A DNA stretch of 64,000 nucleotides from Sialis fuliginosa (GCA_961205875.1 OY540820.1:13826001-13890000), one strand, 5' to 3'. Shown: positions 23,430 to 34,445, counted from the stretch's first letter. The notes: generated by a model from the sequence alone, not told the origin. Numbers and translations are program-made.

Positions 23430-24131
23430 TGTGGAAATGTTTCAGCTTTCTATCTTGAAAAATGGCCATTACTAGATGTAATTTTGTAGATGTTTTTTCG
23501 ATTTTTCAAAGACCTGCGTACTAGAGTGTCTTAAACTCTTTTTAAAAATCTAGAATACTCATGAAAGCATTCCTGGTACTCATATTCCATATCTAGATGG
23601 ATAAATTAAATTTGTGATTCAACGTTGACAGTTATATGGGTCATTGGGACATTTCATCAAGAGAAAATTTTTAACAATTTTTTTGTATAATTTCTGGATA
23701 TTTTTGTCAGAAAAACGTTTGATATATTTTGATTCTAAAATTAAAATTAGTCGCACCAGTTAAAATTGATATGAAATGATCTATTTTGATTTTAGAATCT
23801 TTTTTTTTCAAGATCAATGTTTTTATTGTCAAACGTTTCTCTGACAAAATTATCCAGAAATTATACAAAAAAAAATTTTTTCTTGATGAAATGACTCAAT
23901 GACCCATATAGCTGTCAACGTTGAATCACAAATTTAATCTATCCATCTAGATATGGAATATGAATACCAGGAATGCTTTCATGAGTATTCTAGATTTTTA
24001 GAAAGAGTTTAAGACACTCTAGTATGTAGGTCTTTGAAAAATCGAAAAAACACGTGTATTTTAAATAGGAAAATCACCCAACTCTGGTAATGGCCATTTT
24101 TGAAGATAGAGGGCTGAAACTTTTTCCACAT
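23430..24131. mobile_element. Palindromic element family I, copy 2 (both arms)
   Basis: GTGGAAATGTTTCAGCTTTC at the left mirrors GGCTGAAACTTTTTCCAC at the right. Shared arm blocks include CTTGAAAAATGGCCATTAC, ATTCCTGGTACTCATATTCC, GATTCAACGTTGACAG and TCATCAAGAGAAAATTTTTA. Arms are about 330 bp around an axis near 23780. Confidence 0.88.
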
Positions 24132-24894
24132 TTTTTTTTGGAATTAATTTGGAGCAAATTAATTTGGTCAAAATTCGTCCTAACCCCATATAAATACAAT
24201 ATTAAGGTATAATGAGACATCGTTTCTTCATGAAATACATCTCTTCAATCTTCACCTTAATGATCTACACACTGCGTACCTACTACGCTATTAAAATGTA
24301 ACCAAATATCGCCTTAAGAGCTGTCAACTAACATAAAAAGTGTTAGATAAAAGGAAAATTGAATTATTCGCTTTTATAACGTGGTTTCTGTAAAATGACT
24401 ATTTTCACAAAAGCGAACAACACTTCATATTTAATAGAACACGTATAAACAAGAATTTAGAAATTTCTCAATAAAAACACTCCATCTCAATGATCAATCA
24501 GAATTCACTGTAAACAAATAAACTAAGCACACACACATATATACATATGTTTATACACATACAGCATTAGGATCGATGGTAGCTTTATTGTTAGCAGAAA
24601 TAAGAAAAGCGCGATACGGTTGGTCGAACAAATACACGCTCAAGTACATAAATCACTCACACACATATGCATATATATACATGTACCTGTCAAGCGAATG
24701 CAATCAAGCATTTGTGACTGACAGGGATGCATCGTTTATCTATTAGACATGCTATATAATAACGTAGTGTTTTCAGCGTGGATTACAAACCAACTATTAT
24801 TATTTTACTTTTGATATCAATAAAAGACTGCTTATTTATAAATTATTATAAAATTATAAGTTATTTCTTCCGCTTTTTACGTAAACCCTATTAG
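24132..24894. other. AT-rich DNA with ACACATAT microsatellite patches
   Basis: Imperfect CACACATATATACATATG repeats occur near 24530 and 24660. The part between them (24590-24640) is GC-richer. No exon or element can be supported. Confidence 0.45.
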
Positions 24895-24902
24895 AGATCG
24901 GG

Positions 24903-25417
24903 TAGAGGCGGATTAAATATCGAGAGCACTTAAATATAATTTATAATATAACAATATAATATATATAATAATTTAAATATAACAATGAAATTTCCGAAAT
25001 TCAAATATTTTCTTATTGTTGCGTCTATATTTTGTTTGTTAAAAATTATCACATCTTTTTCTGCACACAAGAATCTTTTTATATTGTGTAAGTAGGTACC
25101 CTATTAGAGAACGGGCAGAGGCGGATTAAATGTCGAGAGCACCCTAGGCAAGCACCTCATCGGTGCCCCTCCCTTCCACTGTTACGTAACTTTTCATATT
25201 AAATATAACAATGAAATTTCCGAAATTCAAATATTTTCTTATTGTTGCGTCTATATTTTGTTTGTTAAAAATTATCACATCATCTTTTTGTGCACACAAG
25301 AATCTTTTTATATTGTGTAAGTAGGTGCATAGGTACTTACTGACACAATTATTTTTTGTTATTTTTCAAAAATTTCGCCCTACGTGCCTAGTTTGCCTTA
25401 TGGATAATCCGCCTCTG
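24903..25417. mobile_element. hAT MITE with tandemly duplicated 5' part
   Basis: A complete element 25116-25417 has ends CAGAGGCGGATTAAAT and GATAATCCGCCTCTG. AGAACGGG precedes it and AGATCGGG follows (25418-25425). Its 5' part, together with the flank CCCTATTAGAGATCGGG, is present a second time at 24886-25098. The outer left boundary AGATCGGG (24895-24902) matches the right duplication exactly. Confidence 0.85.
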
Positions 25418-25634
25418 AGATCGGGTAGAGTTGAGTCGCTTCGAACCCAAGATGCCAAAGAATCTTAAATTTAAAACTGAAAAATTATGAAAATGCTAAA
25501 AGTGTATAATTAAAATAAATAATGAAACCATATAAAATACAATTCAGACTGTCGCGGTCAGAGATATTCTTGAAAAAGATTCATTCCTTATCCCTGCAAC
25601 ATCTAAACTTATTTGATTTACTTGTACCTACTAC

Positions 25635-26110
25635 CAGGGCTTCGAACCAGAACTGAACCGAAAACCGGAAAAACCGTTATTTTTTGCCGGAACGAAAACC
25701 GGAACAGAACCGAAATAAAAATAACGGTTTTTTCGGTTCAGTACATGTTAAAATACGCACGTTAACATGATCTTATTTCCCACTTTAATTGTCGTTCGGA
25801 CTATCATACAATATAGGTATATATTCTAAATCATAGGTGTCCAACCTTTTCAACCTGTTGGGCCGCATAGCATAAGCCCAATCTACCAAGGGCCGCACAT
25901 GGACAAGCTTGTTCTAAATGATGGTAGAAAAAAAAAATTTATTACAAATAATTTTTTTTAAATTAATCACTCGGAGCTGAACCGAAAACCTCAAAAACCG
26001 GAAAAACCGTTATTTTTTGCGGAACGAAAACCGGAACCGAACCGAAATATATTTTTTTACTCGAACCGGAACGAAAACCGAAACGAAAAAAATAACGGTT
26101 CGAAGCCCTG
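25635..26110. mobile_element. hAT MITE (GAACCG-rich) with 8-bp duplication
   Basis: CAGGGCTTCGAACCAGAACT at the left and GGTTCGAAGCCCTG at the right are flanked by identical CCTACTAC (25627-25634 and 26111-26118). The subterminal DNA is made of GAACCGAAAACCGGAA-type repeats in both arms. A segment near 25832-25900 (AGGTGTCCAACCTTTTCAAC, GGGCCGCA) looks like a different, Charlie-like hAT fragment inside it. Confidence 0.92.
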
Positions 26111-26118
26111 CCTACTAC

Positions 26119-26866
26119 AATGTTTTCTTTATAAATAGATTCAATAAATATCTTCTTCAACAGTATATTGCAGGTAACTACATTATACCCGTCGTATATT
26201 GAAATCAAGTTCTAATATAAATCTCAATCCGATATTAATTTAACCTTATAGAAGTGTTATTACTGACATAGTAACATTACACATATATACCGTAATTGTT
26301 TTAGTATTTCAAACGGTTTTGTGAAAGTGTAATTCCTAAAATACAACGAAACCAACTGCGGTAAATGACCTCTAATAAATCCCATTTTCCTAAAACGATT
26401 CTAAATATATATCGACAATTTCTTTCTATTTTTATTTATGTATTTCCGTCTGATTCATAATAATTAAATGTTTCTTCGTAACTTTCTTTATTTGTTTTTA
26501 AAGAACAAAACCTTTTCTTCCTTAAAATAATTTTTTTTATAATACTACCAACAGGCGCGTATACAAGGGGAGGGTCAAGGGGTCATGACCTTCCCCAAGA
26601 ATTAAAAAAATACACTAGATATTATGAAGAAATCCGAAAGTTGTTTGAAGTAGTCAGATGAGTTCAAATCACTATGTATTAATAAATTTTCAACTACAAA
26701 ATCATTTGAATAAACAAATTAATTTTTATTTTGATAATTAGCTCCTTGACACGTAGAAATGAAGATTGACATACTATTTTTAATATACCTAATTAGTAAT
26801 TATTTTGATTTGACTTAATTTCTAGTTACCATATTGTACATCTCTTTCTACTACAATTAAAAAATT
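26119..26866. other. AT-rich DNA with a hAT-like end at 26554
   Basis: CAGGCGCGTATACAAGGGGA followed by GGGTCAAGGGGTCATGACC resembles a hAT left end. The right end was not found. The rest is AT-rich without signal. Confidence 0.35.
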
Positions 26867-26868
26867 TA

Positions 26869-26972
26869 CAGTCAAGAAAATTAAACTAATATCTCGAAAA
26901 CAACAAAATCAGCGAATAAACGAAACTCGGAATTTCAGATAAACGAGACTTAGAATAAACGAGTCCCGACTG
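26869..26972. mobile_element. Very short pogo-like MITE
   Basis: TA-CAGTC at the left and GACTG-TA at the right enclose about 104 bp. The right end, read inward, is CAGTCGGGACTCGTTTATTC with a second CTCGTTTATCTG motif, a phrase typical of pogo/Tigger-type ends. Confidence 0.5.
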
Positions 26973-27479
26973 TAGTTAAATAAAACACTGACTAAAAAAA
27001 TACGACCGAGGTGCTGCGAGTATATTATATATTTTATTATGACGTGAAATGTTTTAACTAAATTATTCTTAAAACTATACGTATTAAAAGTTGACATATA
27101 TTATTTCACAATCCACAATAAAAACATAATTATATGCCAGCATATACCTGACAACTAGATAAGACTTTATAAATATATACCTGGCTACCAATTCACGGAT
27201 ATTTTACTTGAAGTCATTAAATCATATAAAGTTTTATACCCGTTGGAAAAAATGGATATTTTGTACCCAACATTTTATTATTCAGATTGGATGAAAATAT
27301 CGTGATAGAATATTAATTAACTAAATTTTCCTTCAGCATTTTAATGACTTCATACTCGTTCAGTAGTAAAAAATAATAATTCCACAAAAACTGTCTACAA
27401 AATATTAATAAAACAGAAATCTTTTCGTAAGAAAATTAAATCTGAGAAATTGGTTGCGGTGAAGATTGAATCCCCTTTT

Positions 27480-27620
27480 TTTAGGTTTCCGTAGAAAACT
27501 AGGAAACCTTTTAGTTTCGCCATGTCCGTCCGTCCGTCCTCAAAAAATTTAAGCCGATTAAGATGAAATTTGGTATACGGACGAAGACTGATAACCCAAA
27601 AACAGAAATGATAATATCAG
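27480..27620 (+). mobile_element. Retroelement 3' end-like fragment with CCGT repeats
   Basis: GGTTTCCGTAGAAAACTAGG, TTTCGCCATGTCCGTCCGTC and GATGAAATTTGGTATACGG make up a phrase common in repeats of moths and other insects. It is a fragment only. Confidence 0.4.
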
Positions 27621-27678
27621 TTTAGATCATAAAGGACATAATTAATGTTACTCTGATATCAAAAATTATTATATACGA

Positions 27679-28203
27679 TAGTGGCACCAGTCTTGGCAAG
27701 GACCCCAGTAATGGCAAATTTTTAATTAAATGTACTGAATTAGAAATATGTGTTGATATTTGATTACTACCATTTCTGAATATTAATCTATGTATATTTA
27801 ACTGTCTTACAGCGTGATTTGATGACAATAGGTGTCAAAATGGTGGACATTTAAACTAATTATTAATATAATTTATTTATTAATTATTATATTATCATAG
27901 CAACTGCTTTACATTTTTTCAAATTTGATGATTCTTTCTTTTATATCTTTTGTGTCGTAGTACTTATCATTCGCTCACTGCGTGCTCATTACTGGTTTTA
28001 CCTTTGCCATTACTGGAGAAAAAACATGAACAAAATAAAAGGTTATAATTTAAAAAATAAACTACATTTGCGGATGGTGATTAAATTGATTAAATAAAGA
28101 GTTACTTGTTTTATTAGTAACATGAGAATTACAAAAAACAAGCCCATCAATCCAAAAAAATCGAAAACTTGCTGTTATAGCGGCCATAACTGGTGCCTTT
28201 ACC
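27679..28203 (-). mobile_element. MITE family A, full length (copy 8)
   Basis: AGTGGCACCAGTCTTGGCAA to GCGGCCATAACTGGTGCC, ending in TTACCT before TA. Inverted relative to copy 7; the internal GCTAATGATT block is shortened. Confidence 0.85.
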
Positions 28204-28389
28204 TTAGATACTTATACTAATTTTATCTTTATGTTTAGTAACATTTATTAAATGTAGAATTCCTCTTACTATATACATACATACTTCCATCTCTTTCTGA
28301 TGAACTAACATTCCTATACATACGCAGCAATAAGCAATGATAAATTATACAAATGTTCACACACTTATCATAACATAGATATACTTCTC

Positions 28390-28640
28390 ACGTTTAGAAC
28401 CACTGGTCTAGAAGGTGAGTGTACCCTGTAATACATAGATATGCGTCTAGCGTCGCCCGGTGTGCATTAGGTGCGCCGCGTCGTCGCGTTGCATAGAGAG
28501 GGGGAGGGGGGGGGGGGGGGGGGGGAGAACGACTCGCCCGCGGGTCACTGGTGGGACGAGAAGGATGCACCGCGCATCGTAAACCATGCAGCGTCTCTAC
28601 CGATGCAATCTCGGAATCAAAATGAATAATAAAGATGCAG
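28390..28640. other. GC-rich island with a 20-G run
   Basis: CpG-rich DNA (CGTCGCCCGGTG, GGTGCGCCGCGTCGTCGCG, ACTCGCCCGCGGGTCAC) surrounds an uninterrupted run of 20 G at 28506-28525. It stands out against flanks that are mostly A/T. It may be a promoter region; no initiator or exon can be asserted. Confidence 0.45.
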
Positions 28641-28707
28641 TTGTGACTATTCGGAATTATTTAATTCATTGCGTTTTGCATTTCATTTGTTCGTTGTTTT
28701 GAATGTA

Positions 28708-29590
28708 TCCTTAATATATATAAAGCTCAACGTCTCTCTGTCTGTCTGTCTGTCTGTCTGTCCGTTAGTTACCTTATCACTCGAGAACCACTTATCCGAT
28801 TTACGAGTTTTTTTTTTAATTCATAGGTACGTTCTCTGGCCAGGTTATAGGCTATATTTTTTTACGTTAGGTAACATAACAATAAAGCAGTGACGATAAT
28901 AGTAAATCAAGTCGGAAAAAATTTTGCCGTCGGCGCGCTGTTTTGTAATACGCTGCCTAAACCGTTCAATATAGAACAAAATAATGTATTAAAGAATTGT
29001 GTAGAATCAAAAGTTCTACAATTAAGTCAGCGACACGATATGTCTAACTTTTATATTTAAGCCACAATAACTGCTTTTATGTTACAAAAAAAACATAAAA
29101 TATTTGGGTTTTGTTTACATGGACTTATGACCTGCAAAACATTAATCCTTATCGAAATAAATGATTTCATCGTCATAAGTACTTAATGTAGATATAGTTT
29201 GCCATTTACAGCATCCAATTTGGTCGTATAGTTTAGAAAATATCTTAAAATATATTTATAAAGGTAACATTTTAAATGTATGGTGTCGTGCCGCATCGAA
29301 GCGATGTACATCAGACTGGATTCGCTTACGTTCGGTAGATATTCGGAGTCCCTCGGCTGACGTTTGAGTTAATTTTGTTTTCAATAATTAACATTTAAAT
29401 TTAAACAGAACACAAATTATTTGTACTTTTTTCTTCTGATTCGTTTTTGTTAGGTAATTTAGGTATTGATAAATTATTATTACAATAATAACTAATCGTG
29501 TTTGTACTTAATTAATTAAACTGTATTTTTCAAAAATCCTAAACAATAATTCCGTAGTCTACGCGAGCGAAGCCGCGTGGGCCCAGCTAG
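28708..29590 (+). mobile_element. Helitron-type element 1 (non-autonomous)
   Basis: Starts TCCTTAATATATATAAAGC, followed by a (TCTG)n tract. It ends with the hairpin ACGCGAGCGAAGCCGCGTGG, then CCCAGCTAG directly before a T. A 5' TC, a 3' hairpin and CTAG, and no target duplication are Helitron hallmarks. It contains repeat K (29094-29250). No replicase/helicase sequence is present. Confidence 0.75.
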
Positions 29591-29591
29591 T

Positions 29592-30261
29592 AGTATTATA
29601 AATGCGAAAGTGTGTTTGTCTGTTTGTCTGTCTGTCTGTCTGTTTGTTACCTTTTCACGGCTAAACCGCTAAACCGATCTTGATGAAATTTGACAGGGAG
29701 ATAGCATGCACTCTGAGAAAGGACATAGGCTACTTCGAATCCAGAAAAAACAACCCCTAAGGGGCTGCTGGTTTGTTTGCTAGATTCAATGCTGGTTTTC
29801 AAGCGTGTTTTGGCGCTGGATTGTTGTCATGGTTTCAATGTGTGTTGGCTTCACACGATACTTGATTTTGTAGATGGTTTTGATGCGTGCTAAGTGACAG
29901 TTCTAATATCAACATAATACTATAGTGCAGGATATGGATTATGAAAATAAAAAATCCTTTGGGTGGACAATATATAATTAATGTTTATTAATTTCAACAG
30001 TTAAACACAATGAGCTATGTTTAAAATTTCACTACAATTCAGTTTTCTCACATTTATTTTTTACATGCAGGATCGATCTTATGAGGTATGTTTAATAAAA
30101 CTCACATTTGAATATTTGTAAAATGGACATAATTAAAAATTATATTTCACACTCTTTTACATATGAATGGTTGTAATTAGTTTCATTCGATCCAGCGGAA
30201 AAACTATCATGGAGATGGGGATTTCGAAATTCACGCGAGCAAAGCCGCGGGTAGCAGCTAG
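29592..30261 (+). mobile_element. Helitron-type element 2, abutting element 1
   Basis: Starts AGTATTATAAATGCGAAAGT with a (TCTG)n tract and TTTTCACGGCTAAACCGCTA. It ends ACGCGAGCAAAGCCGCGGGT then AGCAGCTAG before TT. The start immediately follows the CTAG/T of element 1, giving a head-to-tail pair. Non-coding. Confidence 0.75.
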
Positions 30262-30354
30262 TTATTAATATTTCTGTAAATGTTATTCGAACAAATTTCC
30301 ATTAGAGTAAAATACCTTCTAACAATTTACTTTCAACTTGCCTAGAACTTTAAT

Positions 30355-30798
30355 AAAGTAAAAGCACCAGTTATGGCCGCTATAAGTGCAAGTTTTCGGT
30401 TTTTTGGATTAATGAGCTTGTTTTTTGTAATTCTCATGAACTCATGTTACTAATTTAATAATTAATTTTTAATCAATTAAAGTCCGCAAATATAGTTTGT
30501 TTTTTAAATTATAGCCTTTTATTTTGTTTATGTTTTTTCTTCAGTATGGACACTTGCTAATGATTACAAAATGATAAGTACTACGACACAAAATATATAA
30601 AAGAAAGAATCGTCAAATTTGAAACAATGTAAAGCAGTTTCTATGATATTATAATAATTAATAAATAAATTATACTAATAATAATTAGTTTAAATGTCCA
30701 CCATTTTGACACCTATTGGCCGATTGTCATCAAATCACACTGTAAGACAGTTATGTATATAGATTAATATTCAGAAATGGTAGTAATCAAATATCAAC
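30355..30798 (+). mobile_element. MITE family A, 3'-truncated (copy 9)
   Basis: AGCACCAGTTATGGCCGCTA to GGTAGTAATCAAATATCAAC. The terminal about 60 bp are missing, and the AGTAATGGATAAAG...CAGTGATGG part is deleted. Confidence 0.82.
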
Positions 30799-31073
30799 TA
30801 TATTCAATTTTAATAATAGTATCCTAAATAACAAATATCTTAAGACCATTACAATATTTCCATGATTTATAACTGCAAAGTACTATGTCACCAACCAAAC
30901 AAATGTTTTTTTATACAAATATCTATTCACTCAATATTAGATATTCATATTGAAAAATTCATCAAAGAATGTATCGAATGAGGAAGACGAGGGGGGGGAA
31001 GGGCACAGAAACACGTGAGTATATGATATAAGCGGGGGTAGTAGAGGGAGGTGTGAACACATAATGCATCACA

Positions 31074-31325
31074 ATGTATATACAATATACACATCAAGTG
31101 CAAGTGCATCTGTGTGTACTGTTTCGCATATGTAATCAGTCATCAATTGAAAGGGATTGCTTTCGGGTACGTGACGGGAATACGATGTGTGACCCTGCGG
31201 GAACGGGAGATATTGTCTGGAACAGTGTCACTAAAACTGTATCTCGGTTATTGGGGTACATTATGAATAGAAAGCGTGAATGGAATCTTCGTTATTTCAA
31301 GATTGCAGAAATTCATATAAGGTAG
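31074..31325 (+). CDS. Unidentified open frame, possible exon (83 codons)
   Basis: I do not recognise this protein. The segment 31130-31325 is less AT-rich than its flanks and is open throughout. From an internal ATG at 31182 it reads MCDPAGTGDIVWNSVTKTVS, followed by RLLGYIMNRKREWNLRYFKI. It ends in a donor-like AAG/GTAGGT just before the stop, so it could be an exon. Against this, repeat J begins immediately after, so the donor may belong to the repeat and the frame to an unidentified mobile element. No acceptor or promoter is clear. Confidence 0.22.
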   Translation: MYIQYTHQVQVHLCVLFRICNQSSIERDCFRVRDGNTMCDPAGTGDIVWNSVTKTVSRLLGYIMNRKREWNLRYFKIAEIHIR

Positions 31326-31329
31326 GTTA

Positions 31330-31860
31330 GGTGGGACTACCAACGACAAATACTAAAGTCAACAATATAGTTTTAAATTTTGGAATAATAGGGAGGGGTG
31401 TAAGAGAATTTAAAAAAATTATTTTCATATCTAGGCATGTGGTATGTCAAAATGTACATCTCAATTAGTAGAAGATGACCATATTTTTTATTTTTTTTCT
31501 TACTCAAAATGGTACCTGTAGGGGGCTAAAAGTAGTGTTTTATTTTGTCCCCCCCTTCTAGCTCTGTAACTACTGGCTCAAAAAATCTGAAAAAAATTTG
31601 GCAACGAGGCTTTGGTGGGACTACCAACGACAAATACTAAAGTCAACAATATAATTTTAAATTTTGGAACTATAGGGAGGGGCGTCATAGATTTTTTTAT
31701 TTTGATATCTAGGCATGTGGTATGTCAAAATATAGATCTCAATTAGTAGAACTTGACACTTTTTTATATTTTAACTTTAACTTAAAAATGCACCTGTAAG
31801 TGGTTCCAAACATTTCACGTAGTACGTACTTCGGAACCCTTATGGCATACACTCGTGTAT
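31330..31860 (+). repeat. Repeat J, with a 284-bp internal tandem duplication
   Basis: GTGGGACTACCAACGACAAA occurs at about 31332 and 31616, each followed by ATACTAAAGTCAACAATATA, TAGGGAGGGG and CTAGGCATGTGGTATGTCAA. It ends ACTTCGGAACCCTTATGGCA. Relatives are at 63780-64000 and, inverted, 55530-55740. It looks like the non-coding end of a retroelement. Confidence 0.7.
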
Positions 31861-31871
31861 GTCTTGCCCGA

Positions 31872-32346
31872 ATTATTTGTAGTTATCATGAACTCATGTT
31901 ATTAATAAAACAAGTAACTCTTTATTTAATTAATTTTACCACGAAAGTCCGCAAATATAGTTTGCTTTTTAAATTATAGACTTTTATTTTGTTTATGTTT
32001 TTTCTCCAGTAATGGATAAAGTAAAACCAGTATTGAGCACGCAGTGATGGACACTTACAAAATGATAAGTACTACGACACAAAATATATAAAAGAAAGAA
32101 TCGTCAAATTTGAAACAATTTAAACCAGTTTCTATGATAATATAATAAATAATAAATAAACTATACTAATTATTAGTTTAAATGTCCACCATTTTGACAC
32201 CTATTGGCCGATTGTCATCAAATCACGCTGTAAGACAGTTAAATGTATACAGATTAATATTCAGAAATGGTAGTAATCAAATATCAATAAATTTTATTAA
32301 AAAATAGCCATTACTGGGGTCATATCTAAGACTGCTGCCAGTACCT
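31872..32346 (+). mobile_element. MITE family A, 5'-truncated (copy 10)
   Basis: TTATCATGAACTCATGTTAT to AAGACTGCTGCCAGTACCT, followed by TA. It joins repeat J on its left, where the first about 60 bp of the element are missing. Confidence 0.85.
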
Positions 32347-32990
32347 TATGTTATTTTGTGCTGTTTTGTTTATTAGAGGCAATTGAAAAGTATCACAGGG
32401 TTCGATAAGAGAATTTCGAATCCAAGCTTTCAAAATGATTGATAAGTGTAAGTTGCATATAATTTTTATCGCGGGAACCGATATTGAAGACCGCTGAACC
32501 CACTGATCTAGATAAACTACAATTAATGGTCTTCATCTTTAAATTAGGTATTAATAAATTTAAAAAAAATTGCAATTGAAAAACCATTTATAACAACAAA
32601 AGATTTGCTCCAAAAATAAACAGATATACAAAACGATTTATTATTATTGTCTAATCACAGTAAAATCATTTACTTTATCATTTATTAACTGGAGGTCAAT
32701 GCTATCTCGACGCTGATGATCACAGCCTAGTGCAAAGTTCTCTTGATGGGGTGCATTGCCCGGCTCGCGTCACAGACTGAATGTGTGAGTGTATTATGTA
32801 TGTGTATGTTTATATGTACATACATATGTGCAAGGATCCGTAAGCTTTTCACAGGAAAACTGGAATAATTAAATGCGTTTTACAGCCTGTTGCAGCAAAT
32901 ATATTGTTCTTTAAGTTATTTATTGCAGTACACGTTCTTTTATGCCTACCTTTTCCTCATGTTTATTTTTTTTGCTTTTAATATTTTATA
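32347..32990. other. DNA without recognisable feature
   Basis: AT-rich except 32690-32800, which has mixed composition (GGGGTGCATTGCCCGGCTCG) and a TGTGTATG patch. No exon or repeat is supportable. Confidence 0.45.
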
Positions 32991-32999
32991 TTGGTTTTT

Positions 33000-33232
33000 G
33001 GAAATAAAATTCCCTGACTTTCCCTGACCACAGATTCAAAATTCTCTGACTCGGGGGGCTCCGGAGCAAGAATGTGTAGAAATAAAATTCGAAGACTTTT
33101 TTTTTGGTCATAATTAAAATTTTACACTTGTTACTTACTTTCAATTCAATGAACTTTTTTTTTCCCTGACTTTCTAAAAAAAATTTATAAACTCCCTGAC
33201 TTTCCCTGACTTTCCAGAAAGTGGACACCCTG
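33000..33232 (-). mobile_element. MITE with CAGGGTGTCCAC terminus
   Basis: On the minus strand it starts CAGGGTGTCCACTTTCTGGA, then TCAGGGAAAGTCAGGG direct repeats, and ends in a second TCAGGGAAAGTCAGGGAA block. A widespread arthropod repeat type, probably hAT. TTGAAATA follows its right end and TGGAAATA precedes its left end (7/8). Confidence 0.5.
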
Positions 33233-33236
33233 TTGA

Positions 33237-33372
33237 AATAGCTGGTCTCACGCGGCTTCGCTCGCGTGGACTATGGAATTACTGTTTAGGATTAAAAAAA
33301 ATATAGTTAAATTTTCTTTGTAAAAATAAAAGCAGTCATTGTGGCTTAAATATAAAAGTTAGTATTTACAAT
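33237..33372 (-). mobile_element. Helitron-type 3' end fragment
   Basis: On the minus strand, ACTTTTATATTTAAGCCACA, then TAAACAGTAATTCCATAGTC and the hairpin ACGCGAGCGAAGCCGCGTGA end in CAGCTAT. It matches Helitron 1 (29040-29590) with a large internal deletion. Confidence 0.7.
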
Positions 33373-34198
33373 TTGTGACCCGGTGAGCTTTTCATTAACC
33401 AAAAAATGGATTTTTTCATTATTTTTCTTTTTATATCTAAAATTAGTCATATTTGATATTTTTGTGCTTTTTCTAACAGTTTTCTTGATTTTAGTTCAAA
33501 GAACAGTCGTTTTACTGTAATACAATCGATATATTTTTCTTCAAAGAGCTTTGGTCCCTAAATATACCATTTAACGCGGCTTGAAATATTGAATTTAATG
33601 GTAAATACAACTCTATATTGATCAATCACTGTCGGTATATACAATTTCTAATTACAATAAATTTTTTAATTACGACAAGATTTTGAATACTTTTAAATGG
33701 GAAATTTAAAATGCGTTTTTTTTTCTTCGATCGTGTGAAATATTTTTTATAATTTCATTAGGAGTTCTCTTTTTCTTTCGTAAAATACAAAAAATAAGAA
33801 AATACTGGATTCCTCGATTATAATCACTAAATTATTAAAAATATCAAAAGTACACATGTATTCATATTATGCAATATTGTTTCATGAAGATCATTATAGC
33901 CACGTGTATTATATAATATACAATTATATGTATATACATACATACATATGTCCACGAATATTCGGGAAATATTTGTTTATTTTAATGATAAAACTACATC
34001 TCTTAGCAAAATAAATATTTACATTGAAGGAAAATATTGAAATAAATGATAAAACCTAATATTTAATTATACTTTTTAAAGCTCTACTGAACAAAGAACA
34101 CAAATAATGATAATTGTGTTTACTACTCGTATATTTTTTATGTACTTTTACAACCTATCATTTCCTAGAAATGCTGTGTAATATTTAATTATTAAAAA

Positions 34199-34281
34199 TT
34201 ATATATATATATTATATATTATATCATATAATATATAATATATATATATATATATATTATATATTATATCATATAATATAT
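34199..34281. repeat. AT dinucleotide palindromic repeat
   Basis: Pure A/T. The block ATTATATATTATATCATATA occurs twice, separated by (TA)n; it is self-complementary over most of its length. Confidence 0.85.
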
Positions 34282-34383
34282 TGCTGCAAAGTGTACCTCA
34301 TAAATGCATAGCATTTACATTATTATACATTTATTACAATTGCTTTAAAATATCGAGCAATTTCATGACAATTTGACACCTAG

Positions 34384-34445
34384 AAGATAGCGTTAGCTGG
34401 AAGCTAATTAACATTTGCCCTCAAGCAAATTCCTTATAATAACGG
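34384..34445 (-). repeat. Repeat M terminal fragment, inverted copy
   Basis: AGATAGCGTTAGCTGGAAGC to TTCCTTATAATAACGGGG is the reverse complement of 3238-3302. Confidence 0.55.

Noticed and set aside
25963..26208. Arg/Phe-rich frames on both strands
   Set aside because: They translate the GAACCGAAAACC repeats of the hAT element at 25635-26110.
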